A stretch of DNA of 64,000 nucleotides from NCBI GenBank assembly GCA_965230225.1, contig CBDDKM010000005.1, forward strand, positions 496,001 through 560,000, in the 5' to 3' direction. Under the pieces are notes generated by a model, which worked only from the letters and a program-made list of their open reading frames with translations, had not been told where the DNA came from and ran no database searches. Each line of letters begins with the position of its first letter. The stretch's first letter is position 1. This document shows positions 25,048 through 33,303 of this stretch, piece by piece. Origin of the DNA: CALSMU01 sp965230225. Its GTDB lineage: Bacteria; Bacteroidota; Bacteroidia; Flavobacteriales_D; Parvicellaceae. The position numbers were made by a program, and so were the translations under genes.

Positions 25048-26589
25048 ATGCTAGTAAAAACATACGGAAGTGCTGTGTATGGTGTGGAGGCGTTAACGAT
25101 TACCGTAGAAGTAAACATAGGAAAGGGTGTTAAATTCTTTCTGGTTGGACTCCCCGATAATGCAGTAAAAGAAAGCCATCAAAGAATCCATGCGGCTTTA
25201 AAAAACAATGGATACCGGATTCCCGGAAAAGAAATAACCATCAACATGGCTCCGGCTGATATTCGTAAAGAAGGATCGGCCTATGACCTTACCTTGGCAA
25301 TTGGAATTTTGGCGGCATCCGGTCAAATAGTCGATTCCGACAAAGTAGGGAAGTATGTTATTATGGGAGAATTGGCTCTGGATGGAAATTTACGTCCCAT
25401 CAAAGGAGCATTGCCCATTGCCATTAAAGCATTAGAAGAAGGTTTTGAAGGAGTGATTTTACCCAAGCAGAACTCCAAAGAAGCAGCCATTGTTAATGGC
25501 TTAAAAGTGTATGGAGCAGAGAATATTACCGACGTGATCAACTTTTTTAATGGAGAAGAAGGAATGACTCCGGTAGAATTAAATACCCGTGAAGAATTTA
25601 GCAGAAGGAATGCTCAATTCGAGTTGGATTTTAACGATGTAAAGGGTCAGGAAAATGTGAAGCGAGCCATGGAAATAGCTGCGGCAGGCGGACATAATTT
25701 AATTCTTATTGGTCCACCAGGAAGTGGAAAGTCCATGTTGTCTAAAAGGCTTCCCACTATATTGCCTCCTCTTTCTTTAGGCGAAGCACTAGAAGCTACC
25801 AAGATTCATTCGGTAGCGGGGTTGTTAAATGGAGAATCGGGCTTGTTAACAGAACGTCCTTTTCGTAGTCCGCACCATACCGTTTCTGATGTGGCTCTGG
25901 TAGGAGGAGGTTCTTCTCCTAAGCCTGGAGAAATCTCTTTGGCTCACAATGGAATTCTATTTTTAGATGAATTACCGGAGTTTAAGCGTTCGTCGTTGGA
26001 GGTGCTTAGGCAGCCTTTGGAGGATCGGGTAGTAACCATTTCCCGGGCAAGGATGAGTGTAAATTACCCGGCCAGTTTTATGTTGGTGGCAGCCATGAAC
26101 CCTTCACCTAGTGGAGATTTTTACGACCCTACAGGTAGAAGTGGAGATCCGGAACACATCGTAAAAAGGTACCTCTCCAAAGTGTCCGGTCCGTTAATGG
26201 ATCGAATTGATTTACATGTGGAGGTTCAACCAGTTGCCTACGAGAAACTTGCTGACAAAAGAGATGGAGAACCAAGCGCAGAAATAAGGAAAAGAGTAAT
26301 TGCCGCCAGGTCGATACAAGAAAAAAGGTATGGCGAGTATGAGGGCATCCATTGCAATGCTCAACTTACTCCAAAACTTCAAAAACAACATTGCCAAATT
26401 GATCAGGCAGGAGAAATGGTCATGAAAAATGCCATGGAAAAACTAGGATTGTCTGCAAGGTCTTACGGAAGAATATTTAAAGTAGCCAGAACCATTGCTG
26501 ATTTGGATAATTCCATGTCTATTGAAGTACAGCATGTAGCAGAGGCTATTCAGTATAGGAGTTTGGATCGAGATGGTTGGTTGGGGTAG
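25048..26589 (+). CDS. yifB: YifB/ComM family Mg-chelatase-like AAA+ ATPase
   Basis: 513 residues: an N-terminal Lon-protease-like ChlI domain (VGLPDNAVKESHQRIHAAL and INMAPADIRKEGSAYDL), a central AAA+ domain with Walker A LIGPPGSGKSMLSK, Walker B ILFLDELPEF and sensor region VAAMNPSPSGDF, and a C-terminal Mg_chelatase_C domain with LSARSYGRIFKVARTIADL. In naturally competent bacteria ComM is a branch-migration helicase that extends incoming DNA during transformation; its role here is inferred by family. A perfect palindrome overlaps its start, and the Gabija segment begins just after it. Confidence 0.93.
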   Translation: MLVKTYGSAVYGVEALTITVEVNIGKGVKFFLVGLPDNAVKESHQRIHAALKNNGYRIPGKEITINMAPADIRKEGSAYDLTLAIGILAASGQIVDSDKVGKYVIMGELALDGNLRPIKGALPIAIKALEEGFEGVILPKQNSKEAAIVNGLKVYGAENITDVINFFNGEEGMTPVELNTREEFSRRNAQFELDFNDVKGQENVKRAMEIAAAGGHNLILIGPPGSGKSMLSKRLPTILPPLSLGEALEATKIHSVAGLLNGESGLLTERPFRSPHHTVSDVALVGGGSSPKPGEISLAHNGILFLDELPEFKRSSLEVLRQPLEDRVVTISRARMSVNYPASFMLVAAMNPSPSGDFYDPTGRSGDPEHIVKRYLSKVSGPLMDRIDLHVEVQPVAYEKLADKRDGEPSAEIRKRVIAARSIQEKRYGEYEGIHCNAQLTPKLQKQHCQIDQAGEMVMKNAMEKLGLSARSYGRIFKVARTIADLDNSMSIEVQHVAEAIQYRSLDRDGWLG

Positions 26590-26616
26590 TCTGGATGAAT
26601 CTATTATCAATGGGCC

Positions 26617-26654
26617 GTGTATGGTGCGCATCCCGAAGGGTATGCACAATACAC
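26617..26654. terminator. Strong hairpin at gajB/yifB convergence, attC-like
   Basis: Arms GTGTATGGTGCGCATCCC (26617-26634) and GGGTATGCACAATACAC (26638-26654) pair with few mismatches around a GAA loop. It could end transcription from yifB and gajB, although no long T-tract follows. The core-like GTTATGCGC right after it, and its position just past the gajB 3' end, make it look like one arm of an integron attC site. Confidence 0.55.
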
Positions 26655-26657
26655 TGT

Positions 26658-26666
26658 GTTATGCGC
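26658..26666. repeat. attC-like core half-site (left edge of Gabija segment)
   Basis: GTTATGCGC on plus, GCGCATAAC on minus, 9 nt before the gajB stop codon. On the gene strand it has the shape of an integron R'' core (RYYYAAC, one mismatch in GCATAAC). It marks the boundary between yifB and the defence operon. No matching right-hand GTT core exists on the yifB side. Confidence 0.4.
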
Positions 26667-26674
26667 TTTTTATT

Positions 26675-28522
26675 TTAGTATTCACCAGAATTGTACAAGT
26701 TGTTATTGTTACCGAATCTATTGTAAAGTAAGTCCCAAAAGCGAGAAGCCGGAAAACTCTTTAACCAGATGCCGCCATCTCTTTTAATAAGAGTATGTTT
26801 TTTCGATCTTAAAAGATAACATTCTCTTTTGGCTCTACTAACACTTACATAGCATAGGCGATGAGCTTCTTGCATTTGCCTTGAACCTTCTTCAACATTA
26901 TAGGTGTATGGAAATCGTCCCTCCTCCATACCTAGCATGATCACCGCTTCAAACTCAAGTCCCTTTGCACTATGTCGCGTTGTAACTGTAACTTCGTTCT
27001 CTGGTTCACCCAAAAACGCAAACCTTCTTAAAGGAGAATCTTTTAGATTTCTATTTTGTGATTCATCCAAGAGGATATCCAAATTGTCATTCTCGTCTGG
27101 ATAACGATCTGAATTGTTCAACAAATCTTTCAAATCTAATTCTGAAAGAATAAACTCCAACCATTCTAATACTGTGATTTTTGTTTTGCTTTCTATCAGT
27201 ATTCTATGAAAAAAGACTCGTTGGCGAATAGTTTTCCACAATGCTCGTTCATGTTCATGAACTTTAAGTTGTAATTGCCAAAACCTAAATAATTCGTCAA
27301 AAGATTGAAGTTTACTATCTAAACACCATTGTGCACATTCCTGCAACCAGAAAACAACATCACTATTGACAAAATCCCACTTAACAATATAGAATGGAAT
27401 ATTATTTTCATTAAGGGAAGTTGCCATTTGAATAACGTCTTTTGAAGAAGCAACCAATATCCCTATTTCACTGTAGGAAATTCCCTTTTCTTTCAACTTG
27501 GGAATTACTTTTTCAGCTACGACTTCATATTGTGAAGCCATTTCAGCTTCACAAACAATAAACGTGAATTCTGCCTCTTCGTCCACTCTTTTCTTAGCAG
27601 AATACTCTGGTCTAGGAGGGTTAATGGTTAACATATCAAGAGACCCTTCAATTATGTCTTGATTACTTCTATAGTTTGAAGTTAGCGGTATAGATTCAAA
27701 ATCACCCTTACTGTCTAACTCCTCTAAAAAGTCAGGATATGCACCATTAAATCCATAAATTGATTGATTCATATCTCCAACGGCAAAAATCTTTATTTCA
27801 GTCAGTGCTTCAAGTTCTAATACCATTTCATGTAAAGCCTTTCCTAAGTCTTGATATTCATCAATTAGAAGCCATGGGAATTTGGCTTCTAATGTTTGTT
27901 TTATATAGTCTTGTTCACGGATCATTTGAGTTGAGATGTTAACCATGCTTATGAAATCAACGTGGCCAGATTCACTCAATCTCTTTTCGTACAACTCTGC
28001 TGCTTCTACCTCAAAGGCATTGGTCTGAATTTCAACTTCACTATTTCCTATAAAGGAGAGCGACCTTTGTTTATTAAGGGCAATTCTTGGCAACAGATAA
28101 GTTTCAATTTGTAGTTCATCCAGAACACCATAATATATTTCCCAAGTCAATTCATCAGAAGCTATTTTCATGGGGGCAGGTATATTGTATTGAGGAAAAA
28201 GGTGAGCAAATGGCTGTAAAATATGAATTAGACAAAATCCGTGTATTGTCCCAATAAAATCGTTCCCTCTTGAACGGTATCCATATTCTTTAAGTCTTTT
28301 TTTAAGTTCCCTAACCGTTTCTCTACTATAGCTGATACAGGCTAAACCGGATGGATGATGAATATCAGATTGTAATAATTTAATCGCCTTTAAAGTCAGG
28401 ACCCGTGTTTTACCGCTACCCGGTCCAGCTATTACAACAGTATTTCCTTTTGAATTATAAGCACTCCATTGACTTTCATCAGATTGAATGAGTTGTTGGT
28501 CGTTATAAAATTTCTCATTCAT
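26675..28522 (-). CDS. gajB: Gabija-type UvrD-like helicase GajB
   Basis: A 615-residue superfamily 1 helicase. Motifs in order: Walker A AGPGSGKTRVL (32-39 core), motif II LLIDEYQDLG, motif III AVGDMNQSIYGFNG, motif IV LTSNYRSNQDI, motif V TTRHSAKGLEFEAV, motif VI LCYVSVSRAKRE. Alone it could be a repair helicase, but it overlaps by 8 nt an OLD/TOPRIM ATPase gene, the gene pair that defines the Gabija antiphage system. In Gabija, GajB is thought to bind or unwind DNA and activate with GajA. It is longer than the ~500-residue reference protein. Last gene of a three-gene operon. Confidence 0.85.
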   Translation of the reverse strand: MNEKFYNDQQLIQSDESQWSAYNSKGNTVVIAGPGSGKTRVLTLKAIKLLQSDIHHPSGLACISYSRETVRELKKRLKEYGYRSRGNDFIGTIHGFCLIHILQPFAHLFPQYNIPAPMKIASDELTWEIYYGVLDELQIETYLLPRIALNKQRSLSFIGNSEVEIQTNAFEVEAAELYEKRLSESGHVDFISMVNISTQMIREQDYIKQTLEAKFPWLLIDEYQDLGKALHEMVLELEALTEIKIFAVGDMNQSIYGFNGAYPDFLEELDSKGDFESIPLTSNYRSNQDIIEGSLDMLTINPPRPEYSAKKRVDEEAEFTFIVCEAEMASQYEVVAEKVIPKLKEKGISYSEIGILVASSKDVIQMATSLNENNIPFYIVKWDFVNSDVVFWLQECAQWCLDSKLQSFDELFRFWQLQLKVHEHERALWKTIRQRVFFHRILIESKTKITVLEWLEFILSELDLKDLLNNSDRYPDENDNLDILLDESQNRNLKDSPLRRFAFLGEPENEVTVTTRHSAKGLEFEAVIMLGMEEGRFPYTYNVEEGSRQMQEAHRLCYVSVSRAKRECYLLRSKKHTLIKRDGGIWLKSFPASRFWDLLYNRFGNNNNLYNSGEY

Positions 28523-30518
28523 GAGTAGTTGTTACTTTCTTTATTATTTCAGTAATCGCATTTTTGATATAATCCGGTACTGAATCTAATGTCAAGTGAG
28601 AAGCAAAGCGCTGAGCAAACCTACCTTTGCTTACATTATTTTCTATTTTATTTAATGCAGTCCAAAAATTGTCTGCATCCAATTCATCGTCAAAGTTCTT
28701 TTGTTGTTTTTCCCCACCTGGTCTAACTTCTGAATAAACTGTTTTTAAAATTTCTTTTCCTTGTGCCCCTCCGTTAATCATTGTATCGATTTCAAGGGTA
28801 TAGAATCCCACAAAACAACCTTTGCTTTTGTGTAGATTGAATTGACTAGGAAAATTATCCAAATGAATTTCTGCTTCGGTTATAAGCCCCAATTCAACAT
28901 TCATTTTATTCATCAATTCCAACCCTCTAAAATGTTGTGGTGTTCCTTCTTGCCAGATTTGGTGATAGTGACGTATCCGTTTTTCTTTATCTCCTTCAAT
29001 CTTAATTTCTAAGTTGTAATAATCTCCATCTGTTATCAAACACCATGGAATTCCCAATGCTTCGAGTATCTGAACATAAGGTTTGAAATTTGTTGAATGT
29101 ATATTACAAACTACAATTCCTAAATCATCCAAGTATGTTCCTATTAACCCTGCAGTTCTCGGAACGATATACTCTTCTGTTATTCCCTCAACAAGAAGTA
29201 CACCCTTTCCAAAATATATTTCTCCTCTTTTGGCATCAAGGTATCGTTCAATATCAGTTTTGTCCTTGGGGTCAATTACAAGACTGGAAGTAGAGAATAC
29301 TTTAGTTTCTCCTTTCTCATACCTACAATGCACCATTGTCTCCAAAGGCGCAACGGCAGTTATATAAGGAGAATGCGTAGTAAATATGACTGAGGTTTCG
29401 CTTTTGTGTAGAACTTCTCTATAAATCAATCTTTGTAAAACTGGATGCAAATGTGCTTCAGGCTCTTCAACTGCTAAAATTGTTACTGAATGTAATTGGT
29501 GATTATGTTGATCGAAGAACCCATACAATTGCTTTTTAATTTCAGTATCAATATTGTCATTTTGAATGTAATTATTTCCCTTCTCATTAACTGTATAATT
29601 TTCAGGGATTAATCCCCCATTTTCCTTAGTTATCAAATCATCATAAGCCTCTTTCTTAAGAATTCGAGGGACAGTTTTATCCCTCAATAATAACATCATC
29701 ATTGCAACATAAAGTATGTTGGCCAATCCGAGACTCAATTCTGAAACTGGTCGTTCTTTGAGGCCCATATACACTTGTATTGTATAAAGCAACCTTTCTG
29801 TATCTATATCATAAGGTCGCAAGTTTATTTTGTTATCGTGTTGTAAACCTGCTAGTGTTTTGAACTTATCCTCGATGATGTTTTTAATATCCTTAATTTC
29901 ATCTAATTTGAGGATGTCCTCAGCAGCCTCCTGCATAGCTTCAGAAATTTCATCCAGCTCTTCTTGGTCAATATCATATTGTTTTACAAGTTTGAATAGA
30001 GGTGAACGCTTATTAGCGCTCAGTTCCCTTTCAACATCTCGTAAAGCGCCAATTACTTTTATATTCAAAAAGTTTCGATCTTCACTTCTGAAAAATTTAT
30101 CCTCTGTCGCTCCTTTATAAATCTGATATTGGTAGCTCAGGATTTCTCCGCTTTCGTCTCTTAATGGAAAGTACTTATATGTAAATCTCAGGGTTGGAGG
30201 TGTTGTGGATATAACAGCATCTTGAAATTGGGCTATCAATTGTCTATTATGCTGATAATTTTGTATTTCTATAGCTATTTTGATTTCCTCTCCATTTCCC
30301 ATGGGATCCTCGATGCTATCGTGAAAATCACTTACATTTAACTCACGGTCAATATCAGATAGATTTCGGTCGAGGATCAATTGGATAGCTCTCAATAAAT
30401 TAGTTTTACCTACATTATTCTCGCCAATAATCACTTGTTTATGGGTCAGATTGACATCAATTTCTTTGAAATTCCTGAAATTTTCTATTTGAACTTTTGA
30501 TATGTATGGGCTATTCAT
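28515..30518 (-). CDS. gajA: Gabija-type OLD ATPase/TOPRIM nuclease GajA
   Basis: 667 residues. N-terminal ABC-type ATPase: Walker A IIGENNVGKTNLLRA (32-39), a signature-like ELSLGLANILY, Walker B LAVEEPEAHLHP (E351-E352) and the switch His in FTTHSPYIT. C-terminal TOPRIM nuclease: LLVEGITEEYIV (E444) and CLITDGDYY (D497, D499). GajA is a nucleotide-sensing endonuclease that nicks phage DNA when NTPs fall. The overlap with a UvrD helicase makes Gabija the best call; a stand-alone class of OLD nuclease is the alternative. It starts 17 nt after a small membrane-protein gene. The operon's DNA looks more AT-rich than the flanks. Confidence 0.87.
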   Translation of the reverse strand: MNSPYISKVQIENFRNFKEIDVNLTHKQVIIGENNVGKTNLLRAIQLILDRNLSDIDRELNVSDFHDSIEDPMGNGEEIKIAIEIQNYQHNRQLIAQFQDAVISTTPPTLRFTYKYFPLRDESGEILSYQYQIYKGATEDKFFRSEDRNFLNIKVIGALRDVERELSANKRSPLFKLVKQYDIDQEELDEISEAMQEAAEDILKLDEIKDIKNIIEDKFKTLAGLQHDNKINLRPYDIDTERLLYTIQVYMGLKERPVSELSLGLANILYVAMMMLLLRDKTVPRILKKEAYDDLITKENGGLIPENYTVNEKGNNYIQNDNIDTEIKKQLYGFFDQHNHQLHSVTILAVEEPEAHLHPVLQRLIYREVLHKSETSVIFTTHSPYITAVAPLETMVHCRYEKGETKVFSTSSLVIDPKDKTDIERYLDAKRGEIYFGKGVLLVEGITEEYIVPRTAGLIGTYLDDLGIVVCNIHSTNFKPYVQILEALGIPWCLITDGDYYNLEIKIEGDKEKRIRHYHQIWQEGTPQHFRGLELMNKMNVELGLITEAEIHLDNFPSQFNLHKSKGCFVGFYTLEIDTMINGGAQGKEILKTVYSEVRPGGEKQQKNFDDELDADNFWTALNKIENNVSKGRFAQRFASHLTLDSVPDYIKNAITEIIKKVTTTHE

Positions 30519-30534
30519 TGTCGGCGGAAGTTTT

Positions 30535-31209
30535 TTATTTTAAAACGTCAAAATATACAAGCAATGCAATTATGATTACATATACTACTAGTACAGCAAA
30601 GAAAAGTCTAGGTTTTTCCTTTATTATTCTTGCTGTTAGTAATATTGGGTCATTAGGTCGTTTATGATACTTTTCTAATCGTTCAATAGTTTCGTTAAGT
30701 TTCTCCGAATCTAAATTCTCTGATTCAGATTTTAGATCAGCAATAATTGACTTAATAGATTTTGGAGTTTCTCGTTCCCTTAAAATTGAGGTTTCGCTGG
30801 CTACTTTATCTGGTATTTGGTTTAAACTTTTAATTAAGTTGTCTATTTTGGTTGCATAATTGTCTTTTTGCTCCGCAGATAAATGCTTTGATCTAGCAAA
30901 TCTTAATGACAAGTCTTCCAGTAGGTTTTCGATATCAGAGTCAAGTTCAATATTAATTCCGTTTTGTCTTTCAATGGCTCTAAATAAGGTCAGGATTTTA
31001 GATTTGCTTAAGTTCTCATTGTTTACTAACATACTTTCAATCAGGTCAAGAAATTCAGCTTTAGCCTTGTTGATTTTTTCCCGTTTAACTTTCTTTCCGG
31101 AAAACCAAAGACCTAATGGTCCAAGAATGAAGAATATTGCTCCTATAATTAATGAAACTACTATGGAAGACTGATTGTCTATAAAAAACTGTTTAATTGA
31201 TTCCCACAT
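30535..31209 (-). CDS. Two-TM membrane protein leading the Gabija operon
   Basis: 224 residues: a TM helix at about 14-36 (IVVSLIIGAIFFILGPLGLW), a charged helical, probably coiled-coil region of ~165 residues (many Lys/Glu, pattern LKSESENLDSEKLNETIERL), and a second TM helix at about 201-221 near the end. Both termini lie close to the membrane, so the helical part would hang on one side. It is the first gene, 17 nt before gajA, and its start lies about 20 nt from a GTTGGCGG attC-like core. Reference Gabija systems have only gajA and gajB; this may be a new accessory part or an unrelated passenger. No family recognised. Confidence 0.65.
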   Translation of the reverse strand: MWESIKQFFIDNQSSIVVSLIIGAIFFILGPLGLWFSGKKVKREKINKAKAEFLDLIESMLVNNENLSKSKILTLFRAIERQNGINIELDSDIENLLEDLSLRFARSKHLSAEQKDNYATKIDNLIKSLNQIPDKVASETSILRERETPKSIKSIIADLKSESENLDSEKLNETIERLEKYHKRPNDPILLTARIIKEKPRLFFAVLVVYVIIIALLVYFDVLK

Positions 31210-31227
31210 TTTGCTTTATTCAAATTA

Positions 31228-31362
31228 CCGCCAACGGTTTTGTATAAGAGTAGTAGTGGATTTTTACTCACTAACTTTTCGGTTATACACAGACCTTTTT
31301 AAAATTTACTTTCTTTCGTTTTAGCAATTAAACCGCTATTATTTTTATAGAATGTTAGCTGC
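31228..31362. repeat. attC-like element between Gabija operon and next gene
   Basis: A ~135-bp intergenic element with nested inverted arms: outer CCGCCAACGG (31228-31237) and GTTAGCTGC (31354-31362), inner TGTATAA (31241-31247) and TTATACA (31283-31289, exact complement). On the gene strand it starts with GCAGCTAAC directly after the 3' end of one gene and ends with CCGTTGGCGG just before the start of the next, which is the layout of an integron attC site. The cores match RYYYAAC/GTTRRRY imperfectly. Confidence 0.5.
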
Positions 31363-31367
31363 TGCCT

Positions 31368-32195
31368 TTAATCAGTCTTAAACTTATATCCTAAACCAAA
31401 AGAAAACCATTGTTCTCCTTGGTAAAACCAATCATTTTGTCTGTCAATCATAGCATCGAAACCTGTAAAAATTCCAAGATTAACTTTGTTCAGCGTAAAA
31501 ACTAAACCACCTTGATAATAAGTGACAGCATAAGAATCTTTCTTATCAGTTAATGTTCCATCATCGTTTTCAGTAAAGTATTTAGCTGAACCTATCCCAA
31601 ATCCAAAAGGTACTATTGATATGAAATTTTGAGAAAACGGTTTTTTATCTAGTTTGAGGCGAAGTCCAAAATTATAACTAACAGTAAATTCACCATTCAA
31701 AATCCATCCTTCGCTACCTTTACTTGGTCTAAGTTTTAGAGGTTGAACCAGAGGGATTCCAACGATTTTTTCTGAAAGTAATGTTTTCGACATAGGTTTA
31801 AAATCATCTTTCTTGACTGCAAAATAATAGTTATATGCGTTGTCCTTGTCAGCTTTCAATAAAGTCCCGTCAAAATGTTTAATTACTTTAACTGTTTTTG
31901 TTTTATCATCTTTCGATGGTTCTTCTATCAACTTTGTCTTTGGTAAAATTCTTATTATTACATAGCCATTTTCATCTTCTTTTATAATCTTATAATCTAA
32001 ATGTCCCAATTCATCAACTTTGATAATATAATCGTCATCATAAATAGTTTCGAAGTTTTTGTCCATAATTCGTTTAACCTTTAAGTCAACTTTAGTTCTG
32101 TAAACATTCGGATTTAATATAGAAGCTCTAAATGATTGGCTGAATGCAATTGTTGAGTAAAATAATATTGCAATTATTGTAAATATTCTTTTCAT
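31368..32195 (-). CDS. Secreted protein of unknown function, putative outer-membrane barrel
   Basis: 275 residues. Signal peptide about 1-19 (FYSTIAFSQ), then a charged domain (about 20-150), then a beta-barrel-like C-terminal half with alternating strands (EFTVSYNFGLRLKL, VTYYQGGLVFTL) and a final aromatic strand (WFSFGLGYKFK). No family recognised. The gene fits exactly between 9-bp inverted half-sites: GTTAGCTGC starts 14 nt from its stop, and GCAGCTAAC lies 18 nt before its start, as a cassette gene would. The DNA is AT-rich like the Gabija operon. Confidence 0.6.
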   Translation of the reverse strand: MKRIFTIIAILFYSTIAFSQSFRASILNPNVYRTKVDLKVKRIMDKNFETIYDDDYIIKVDELGHLDYKIIKEDENGYVIIRILPKTKLIEEPSKDDKTKTVKVIKHFDGTLLKADKDNAYNYYFAVKKDDFKPMSKTLLSEKIVGIPLVQPLKLRPSKGSEGWILNGEFTVSYNFGLRLKLDKKPFSQNFISIVPFGFGIGSAKYFTENDDGTLTDKKDSYAVTYYQGGLVFTLNKVNLGIFTGFDAMIDRQNDWFYQGEQWFSFGLGYKFKTD

Positions 32196-32213
32196 CTTTT
32201 TTCAGTTTTGGTT

Positions 32214-32236
32214 GCAGCTAACTATTGTATAAACAC
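32214..32236. repeat. attC-like half-site (right edge)
   Basis: GCAGCTAAC (32214-32222) is the exact reverse complement of GTTAGCTGC at 31354-31362, and is followed by TATTGTATAAAC. Read on the minus strand, TTTATACAATAGTTAGCTGC resembles CTTATACAAAACCGTTGGC of the element at 31228. The other half of this site is not found to the right, so it looks truncated. Confidence 0.45.
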
Positions 32237-32423
32237 AAATCACAACTGAAAGGAACAATAACCTTTTGTAGTAATTGGGGTATTGAAACAATAAGAATTA
32301 TCTAAACTTCTCATAAGTTTACCAATTATATCATTTCGAGATGTTGCAACTCTTGAAAATAGGGTGTTTACACCCTAAAATACCGTAAAATTACCCTGCT
32401 TAAAATAGGTTGGAGCCTCTAAA

Positions 32424-32457
32424 AAAGAGAACCCCACTAGGTGAAGATTCTCTTTTC
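32424..32457 (-). terminator. Terminator of thioredoxin-like lipoprotein gene
   Basis: Hairpin with arms AAAAGAGAA and TTCTCTTTT about 15 nt apart, just downstream of the minus-strand gene ending at 32489. The rest of 32237-32423 holds no gene; I see only a short AGGGTG/CACCCT stem at 32361-32376. Confidence 0.55.
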
Positions 32458-32488
32458 AGTTTTGGTTATCTAAGTTAGATCCAGGTAA

Positions 32489-32920
32489 TTATTTAATGAT
32501 TTCTTCTAATTCAATGCGATCGTTTTTTAGTAGGAAGTGCGTACTTGCTGTTTCGGCAATTCCTAATCTTCCAACCTCTTTACCGTTAACTGGTACGATG
32601 ATGAAGCTAGTGGCATCTAGTTGGGGCTTGTGTTCTTCAGGGATATCACCCGTGGTTAGTACGTATTTATGGCCAGAGAAAGTTTGGTTCTGGTTTACGA
32701 TCCAATTAATGGTTTCTTCGGTACAGGCTCCACAATAATGAGGGTTGAGCAGAATAATAGAGCTATTACTAATGTTGATGCCGCTAGAACTAAAAAATGC
32801 CAATACATTTTGCTCTTCCTGAGTTATTTTTTCTACCTCAGAAGTAGTCTGCTCATCTTTCTGGCTTCCGCACGAAGAAAGAGACAGTAGGAGCACAAGG
32901 ATGTAAATAATTCTATGCAT
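32489..32920 (-). CDS. Thioredoxin-like lipoprotein (putative)
   Basis: 143 residues from the ATG at 32920 (the frame extends to a TTG three codons upstream). Lipobox LSLSSC at about 12-17 predicts lipid anchoring. LLNPHYCGACTEETINWI carries a CxxC (CGAC) preceded by a short strand, and the rest (SFIIVPVNGKEVGRLGI) fits a small thioredoxin-like fold, so a periplasmic or outer-membrane redox protein is plausible. No exact family recognised. Monocistronic. Confidence 0.6.
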   Translation of the reverse strand: MHRIIYILVLLLSLSSCGSQKDEQTTSEVEKITQEEQNVLAFFSSSGINISNSSIILLNPHYCGACTEETINWIVNQNQTFSGHKYVLTTGDIPEEHKPQLDATSFIIVPVNGKEVGRLGIAETASTHFLLKNDRIELEEIIK

Positions 32921-33303
32921 TACTCTCAAAATTGCTGCGTGGGGCGTTGCAGGTGTTTGATCAAAGTCGAAAAATGTAAAAAATGATTCTCCTTGCTATT
33001 GATCTATGTTAGGAAATCGCTTTTAGGAGGCTTGATCAATGATTTGATAGAAAAGCAGTGGCCTTAAAAATGAAATTAATTGTTCCAGATGAAATGATTA
33101 ATTGATGGTGTTTTCATAGAGGATGTTTTCATAGAGGATGCCAATAAATTCAATGGGTTGAGGTGTATTGGTGTTCAGTAAGGAGTTTTAAGATGACAAT
33201 TTGGATTGTAATTTAACCTCTTTTTTGTCTGTTAAGCTGGTATAAATTATGTATTTATGAAGTTGAATTACGCCATGATTTGAAACAACCTAATAATAAG
33301 TTT
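32921..33303. other. Gene-free region upstream of Crp/Fnr gene
   Basis: About 380 nt without a credible gene, between the divergent lipoprotein and Crp/Fnr-type genes. It holds a 15-bp direct tandem repeat at 33109-33138 and AT-rich DNA near the regulator's start (TTTTTTG at 33221-33227), but no clear TAnnTTTG. Confidence 0.5.
33109..33138 (+). repeat. Tandem 15-bp repeat, two copies
   Basis: TGTTTTCATAGAGGA occurs twice head to tail, about 170 nt before the Crp/Fnr gene. Two copies only; it may be a slippage duplication or a doubled binding site. Confidence 0.7.

Noticed and set aside
26675..28522. Housekeeping UvrD/PcrA repair helicase
   Set aside because: Overlap with an OLD/TOPRIM ATPase gene and short length fit GajB better than the ~720-residue or longer housekeeping enzyme.
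31354..32222. Insertion sequence with terminal inverted repeats
   Set aside because: The enclosed gene is a secreted barrel-like protein, not a transposase, and I see no target duplication; a cassette explanation fits better.
33109..33138. CRISPR repeat
   Set aside because: Only two directly abutting copies without spacers and no cas genes.
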